Assembly: GCF_040054535.1 (NCBI RefSeq)
Contig: NC_090796.1
Span: 7,934,501 to 7,998,500 of the forward strand
Source of the DNA: Antennarius striatus
Taxonomy: Eukaryota; Chordata; Actinopteri; Lophiiformes; Antennariidae
Direction of reading: 5' to 3'
DNA: 64,000 bases
Under the pieces are notes generated by a model. The model made no database searches and was not told where the DNA came from. It worked only from the letters and a program-made list of their open reading frames with translations. This document shows positions 61,701-64,000 of the stretch, piece by piece; the stretch's first letter is position 1; every line of letters begins with the position of its first letter. The position numbers and the translations under genes were made by a program.

Positions 61701-64000
61701 ACCATGTGCAAACACCTTTCTGAAATATTGACCATTTTTAAAGTTTGGGCTAAAATGTTTTTTGGGGAAAATGTGTATGCTGGGAACAATCATCCCAAAA
61801 CTTTTGTTTGAGCTATACTTCATTACTGTACTTTGGTATAAAATCTAAGGAATCATTTGAGTACAATAAAAACTAAAGCCTTTCTCTTGCTATCTGTGAA
61901 TCCAGAATTAGGCATTTGCATCTTTTACTACAGAATCATTAAGAATATGAAACTAATTCATAAAGGTGTACTTCAGCATTTATTGCTTCCATTCAGGCTT
62001 TGGACCAGTGTCTTAACTCATTGAGTCAATATATCACTAAAATGCATTCAGCCATCTACAGTATGTGGTGTTTGTGACTCCAGAGGAATCACTATGACGT
62101 GTGAAAACAAAGGAAGAAATCGTTTTCAGTTCTGTTTTGTCGGCATTGGAAGCAATAACAGGATTTTTCACTAAACCTGCCCTGCACAATACCATAACCT
62201 GTTAAAGGAAACATTTAATTATACATGATCAATAATATTTTTTACTGTGACTCATCTACAGTTCAAGTGATGCTGGAAGCAGTGGCTAACTCTGACAATA
62301 CAATAGCTCAAATATTATAAGAATATGAAGAGCACTAAAGTTTGACTGCTGTTGATGTAATTTGATGGAAGATTTGGGCCCGGTTATTTCAAATTGAGAA
62401 ATGCAGTTGGACCATTCTAACCTTATCAGCAAACAAAATTGTGGAAACATTAGTTCTCTTGGTGCTTCTTTTGTAAGCATCTGCAGTTGAGGCCTGTAAC
62501 TCCAAGAACACCTAAAGCTTTCACTGAAGAACCACAGGACTCTGCAGCCAAAGAAACTTATCAGGAGTATTTCTTCCTCCCTGTGCACATTTTGAAAGTT
62601 TTAACAAATCTGAAGTTTGACAAGAAAAATTAAAGCAAGATTAATTCTTTAAGTTAATAAATATTAAAATTATAGCTGCTCTTAAAAGAGCTTTTCTATC
62701 ACATGAACTGTAGATTAAAGCAATTCATTCTTCAAATGTCCTCTCAGTTGCATTTTTGTCCATTTATACTGCTATCAGTATGCATAGATTCAGTTTTAAG
62801 AGGACATAAACACTTGAGGCTGTTCTATTCTGTTATGTTCTGTTTTTTGTGAAATCCTTACAGTCAAGTCGTGAAGGAAACCCGTAAATGACTATAAACA
62901 TAGAAGTGTCAGCTGAACTCAGTTTAATAAGATAATAGCTGAAGTTGTGAAAGTAAAGGAAAACTTAAGGTGCATTTTTTGTGGGATTACAAATTTCTTA
63001 CTACAATGTTTTCATTCTGATGGATACAACCCTGGATCTTGCAACCTGTACTTTTAAGCGCTACAAAAGATCTGAAAGTACAAAACGCCTCTTGATATAC
63101 TTTGTGCTTTTATTATATTTTACCTGACTCCTCACTTGTGTTTGCACATGACATGATGCGTGTAGGTTGGTGCAATAAAATCATAATATTGGTGATTTTA
63201 AAGTAGGAGGCATTAAGAGGATATAAAAATGTACACTTCTGCTCAGTAATGCTGTTATGCTCTTCATAGTGCAATTAATTGTGCATACTCTTCCTACGTT
63301 TATACCAACAAACCCTAAATTGAGGGTGTTGAATAATGTTGTACTCGGTGGCTCATGGGTCAGTTGTTTCATCGTGGCTTATTGCATCTGAATGCTGCAG
63401 TGCACAGATTGTCAATGTGTCATTTTACACAAATCTAACAAATTACAGCAAAGCATGGAGAGTATGAGAGTTAAACCACGTGAAATTGTTATTTGTGCCC
63501 AGGAACAAGTTGAATTTGCAATGTCATTCTTTTAAAAGATGTTTGTGGAAATTGATACTGCACACAAAACACGCAATGTATTTACACCTAAGATTGGATT
63601 TCATGGTTCTGTCAACCATTTTTAACGCAATGTCATTGAAGATTCTTAACTCAAAATGACCATTTGAAAAAAAATAAAATTCAAGTTTCCATTGAGGAAG
63701 AAGGTCTTTCTTTAGCCTTTTCCTTGATTGTAGACATTCTTTACCACGTATTTCTAGGCTGTGTGCTTTTGCTTTTCATTCCTTCCATGTAGGTCCCTTC
63801 TGCAGCTGTTATTTAACTTCCAGTCTTTCATAACTATCAGCTTATCCTATGGCACTTTGCATTGTTCTGCATTATTAACCTTGAATAAAGTTATTAAGAG
63901 TTGATCGTGGGTCGATGGGTAGAGGTCATATTTCCGACTCTCTACGATATGACCTCTGATCCAGTGCCCTGGTGGCCTGCAAACGTTCAAACTCATGTCG

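Larger units (their letters stand above)
53451..64000. other. 10.5-kb stretch without a recognised gene
   Basis: No open frame exceeds about 111 codons and none resembles a known protein. A (GT)n lies at 55695-55724. A possible old repeat lies at 54460-54780 and an inverted repeat at 63921-63957. In human the gene after MED24 is THRA, transcribed away from it, so distal promoter or 5' UTR exons of a thra gene could lie here. None can be identified from sequence alone. Confidence 0.5.

Overview
The window is nuclear DNA of a ray-finned fish, probably a percomorph teleost. Evidence: short-intron vertebrate genes with GT-AG splicing, dense (GT)n/(AC)n and pentanucleotide microsatellites, fish-type RTE and Tx1-like LINE fragments, and a gene set that in human lies together on 17q21 (LRRC3C, CSF3, MED24, GJD3, TOP2A). 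No prokaryotic, organellar or viral genes were seen.

Layout, left to right. 1-5.4 kb: intergenic, with an internally deleted RTE-type retrotransposon set in an (ATCAT)n/(ATCTT)n microsatellite and a long (GT)n. 5.4-6.3 kb (-): single-exon delta-type connexin, gjd3. 7.3-18.0 kb (-): complete DNA topoisomerase II alpha, top2a, 35 coding exons and 1583 residues, with an inverted-CCAAT/CHR-like cell-cycle promoter at 18.1-18.4 kb. 19.7-22.6 kb (-): Tx1/L1-like LINE with a zinc knuckle joined to a reverse transcriptase. 23.4-28 kb: decayed pieces resembling a CD300/pIgR-like immunoglobulin receptor, plus a short retroposon with a perfect 13-bp target duplication. 29.6-34.8 kb (+): lrrc3c, with a CpG-rich candidate first exon and one coding exon. 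41.3-43.9 kb (+): csf3 (G-CSF), five exons, with a kappaB site and TATA box upstream and an AU-rich 3' UTR. 44.3-53.3 kb (-): complete med24, 25 coding exons and 989 residues, tail-to-tail with csf3. 53.4-64 kb: no coding gene recognised.

The genes do not form one pathway; the block is conserved synteny joining cell-division, cytokine, Mediator and membrane-protein genes. In human, CSF3-MED24 and GJD3-TOP2A are separated by THRA to RARA. Here top2a lies next to lrrc3c instead, so the block has been rearranged. Exon borders of top2a, csf3 and med24 were read by hand from splice signals and reading-frame continuity; in all three the phases add up to an uninterrupted protein. The least expected items are the immunoglobulin-receptor remains at 23.4-28 kb, a GC-AG intron in top2a, two internally deleted LINEs, and several compact inverted repeats of unknown role.
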